Of a DNA stretch of 64,000 bases, positions 62,497 through 64,000 are shown one piece after another. Both the position numbers and the translations under genes were made by a program. Source of the DNA: Egbenema bharatensis (GTDB lineage Bacteria; Cyanobacteriota; Cyanobacteriia; Elainellales; Elainellaceae); NCBI RefSeq assembly GCF_048077055.1, contig NZ_CP182236.1, forward strand, positions 744,001 through 808,000, read 5' to 3'. The notes below the pieces were generated by a model. It worked only from the letters and a program-made list of their open reading frames with translations. It did no database searches and was not told the DNA's origin. Positions within the stretch are counted from its first letter, which is position 1. Each line of letters begins with the position of its first letter.

Positions 62497-62879
62497 CTAA
62501 ATCAGAATGTCGATGAAATTGCTGTGTCCTGGAGATTCTACCCTGACCGTCCAGCGTCCTCGCTTCGAGAGATCCGGCGTGAACCGATAGTTGCCCTGGG
62601 CATCACACTGTCCGGTTCTCCAGGGGGCAGAGCGATCGTCTGGAGCAAAGACCTGTACCTGGCAGTCGGACATGGGTTCCCCGGTGCTGTAGTAGGCGAC
62701 GATCTCAACGGCAGTCACCTGGGCACCCGTCGGTAGGTTGTCGGATGAGTAGGTGACGGTTTCTCCGCTGGAGGACTGCACCCGCACATTGCCCGGAGTC
62801 CAACATCATGGGCGAATCCGGCACTGGCAAAACCGATCGCCATCAGCGATGCTAGAAAGATTTGCTGCAAACGACTCAT
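62497..62879 (-). pseudogene. Secreted carboxypeptidase-regulatory-like domain protein, frameshifted
   Basis: Starts MSRLQQIFLASLMAIGFASA GFAHDVGL (signal peptide) at 62879. It derails near 62795, where restoring one C gives LPGNVRVQSSSGETVTYSSD, the frame that then runs to 62497. The remainder (EIVAYYSTGEPMSDCQVQVF, NYRFTPDLSKRGRWTVRVES PGH) looks like a beta-sandwich of the carboxypeptidase-regulatory or nickel-transport accessory (DUF4198-like) kind. Function unknown. Confidence 0.75.
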
Positions 62880-62973
62880 CAATCTGCCCTCTTAAATTCA
62901 CCAATCTATTCCTTTCGATGGATTTAACCGATCGCAAATGGGTATGTCCATCGATCTGTCTGAACTTCAAACC

Positions 62974-63522
62974 CTAGTCGCAAGCCGTGACTCCCTCCGC
63001 ACAGTATAAACTCCACCAGGGGTTCAGTTCGATCTCGCCAGACGCTTCTTCTAGACTCATGGCCAGGAGAGATTCAAAGCTGGCATCCTGCCCTCCGTAG
63101 CGAAAATGCATATGAATTGGGTCGCCGTGGGGAGCGCGGAGAATCACGTATTGGAAGCCGCTACAGGCATCGTTGCCAGGATTTAGCTCAAACAAATCCC
63201 AGATGGAGGACTGGAATTCAGGATAGTAAAACGGGTCAGGAGCCGATCCCTGATAAGTGTATTCACAGTTTTCAGCGATCGGTTGCTGTCCCTCGAAGTC
63301 ACGATAGAAGGAGAATCGCTCCATTTCTTCAAATTCAATCCGAGCCGGATTCCGGGGATCGTGTAGCGATGCTGGCTCACTGATATCTAGCGTAAAGACC
63401 CCATCGACTCCCAAAAAAGGGACATCTGCATTCGGTGATGTGAATTCAGTTTGGGCGTTGGCGATCCCGATTCCGCCTGCAAACAGAAGGCTGACTGCAA
63501 TCCCTGAGACTAAAACTTTCAT
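62974..63522 (-). CDS. Hypothetical secreted protein
   Basis: 182 residues with a clear signal peptide (MKVLVSGIAVSLLFAGGIGI ANAQT). The mature part has four Cys that could form two disulfides (NCEYTYQG, NDACSGFQ, LYCAEGVTACD). No family recognised. It lies about 95 bp upstream of the other secreted gene on the same strand and may share its transcript. Confidence 0.7.
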   Translation of the reverse strand: MKVLVSGIAVSLLFAGGIGIANAQTEFTSPNADVPFLGVDGVFTLDISEPASLHDPRNPARIEFEEMERFSFYRDFEGQQPIAENCEYTYQGSAPDPFYYPEFQSSIWDLFELNPGNDACSGFQYVILRAPHGDPIHMHFRYGGQDASFESLLAMSLEEASGEIELNPWWSLYCAEGVTACD

Positions 63523-64000
63523 GATTTATCGCTCCTCAAACACATTAAAAATCACCGATCGACTGAATCAGCGATCGATTCATGACTGACACAAACTGAG
63601 CTTACAAGAGTGCTTTTAGACTGGCTATGCCCCCCTCCAGGATAATAATTCACGGCACTGAAGTGGCTGAGATCAAAGCTGGATGCCATCTTCCCTGTAA
63701 ACTCGATCGCGCCTGTAGGGTTTTAATCGATTCAAATCTATCTTGAGATTTGCAGTTGTCTATCCTTTGGTAGAACCGATTGATTGTCAGGAAAAATACA
63801 TTGGATGAAGTCGCATCTACTGAAGTTGCAATTGCTAGTTGGGTCTAAATGGAGACAGTTTTGACATTGCAATGTTGAAGCGTGCAATGTTGAAGCGTGC
63901 AATGTTGAAGCGTGCAATGTTGAAGCGATCGAGCTGATCGGGGATTGAAAAGTAACTTTTAGATGAGGTTTAGCCAGAACAATGGATAGAAGAACTGAAC
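63523..64000. other. Intergenic region at the window end
   Basis: About 480 bp. Promoter of the secreted gene at its left; otherwise only the 15-bp tandem repeat listed next. No gene is seen up to the window edge. Confidence 0.45.
63868..63927. repeat. Tandem repeat, four 15-bp units
   Basis: Four perfect consecutive units of TGCAATGTTGAAGCG, followed by ATCGAG. A simple slippage-type array. Confidence 0.92.

Noticed and set aside
1..64000. tRNA or rRNA genes
   Set aside because: No GGTTCGAATCC-type T-arm with a matching acceptor stem, and no rRNA sequence, was noticed on reading either strand; a tRNAscan run would settle it.

Overview
The window looks like a piece of a filamentous or Leptolyngbya-type cyanobacterial chromosome. 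The octamer GCGATCGC and its core CGATCG are scattered throughout. Gene content is typical of the group: a CobN/ChlH-like chelatase, NDH-2, orthocaspase, many Uma2 nucleases, a Delta9-type desaturase, a SIMPL protein and REP-like palindromes. A dnaN gene beside a cluster of TTTTCCACA-type DnaA boxes (about 52.4-52.6 kb) marks a likely chromosomal origin.

Layout. 0.9-3.3 kb: a Uma2 gene split by an IS66-family element with a perfect 8-bp target duplication, then a frameshifted acyltransferase. 3.4-16.8 kb: mostly core genes (DUF29, RbgA/YlqF GTPase, a pseudo-orthocaspase, sugar transferase, CobN, DoxX, NDH-2, a peroxiredoxin-like protein) and a rod-shaped RNA candidate resembling 6S RNA. 17-23.5 kb: a mobile island with an integron integrase, a gene cassette carrying a glycosyltransferase and followed by a recognisable attC, a truncated second cassette, an IS256-family element, IS3 and IS66-like remnants, and a second full IS66 copy. 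23.5-34 kb: YeeE/YedE sulfur transporters, SIMPL protein, rubredoxin, and a 715-codon ATPase gene broken by two insertion sequences (IS66 and IS5), each with perfect target duplications. This is followed by a REP-associated transposase between two identical palindromes, a small three-gene module and VapBC. 34-52 kb: mainly housekeeping and stress genes (Npt/HEAT membrane protein with cNMP partner, glyA, dehydrogenase, Uma2 genes, ArsR, thioredoxin, ene-reductase, LysE, Pmp3, holin-like, dnaN). 52-57 kb: the origin and a cluster of toxin-antitoxin-like genes: a second inverted copy of the three-gene module, a CBS-HEPN-DUF4268-like protein, HepT/MntA and HicBA. 57-64 kb: a GT2-GT4 fusion, a desaturase divergent from an unusual TetR-recombinase-like fusion with matching operators, and secreted proteins.

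Three themes stand out. (1) A small module (divergent ribbon-helix-helix gene, palindromic spacer, two overlapping tiny ORFs, a shared terminator) occurs twice in opposite orientation. Its two tiny proteins are nearly identical between copies while the regulators have diverged. It is the best candidate here for an undescribed system. (2) The accessory regions are dense with potential defence or addiction genes, several broken by IS elements. (3) At least seven genes, including the normally essential glyA, carry single-base deletions in short homopolymers. This points to sequence-level errors rather than true gene loss and should be settled before any of them is called a pseudogene.

No tRNA, rRNA or CRISPR array was seen. 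Identities come from reading translations and motifs only; no database search was possible.
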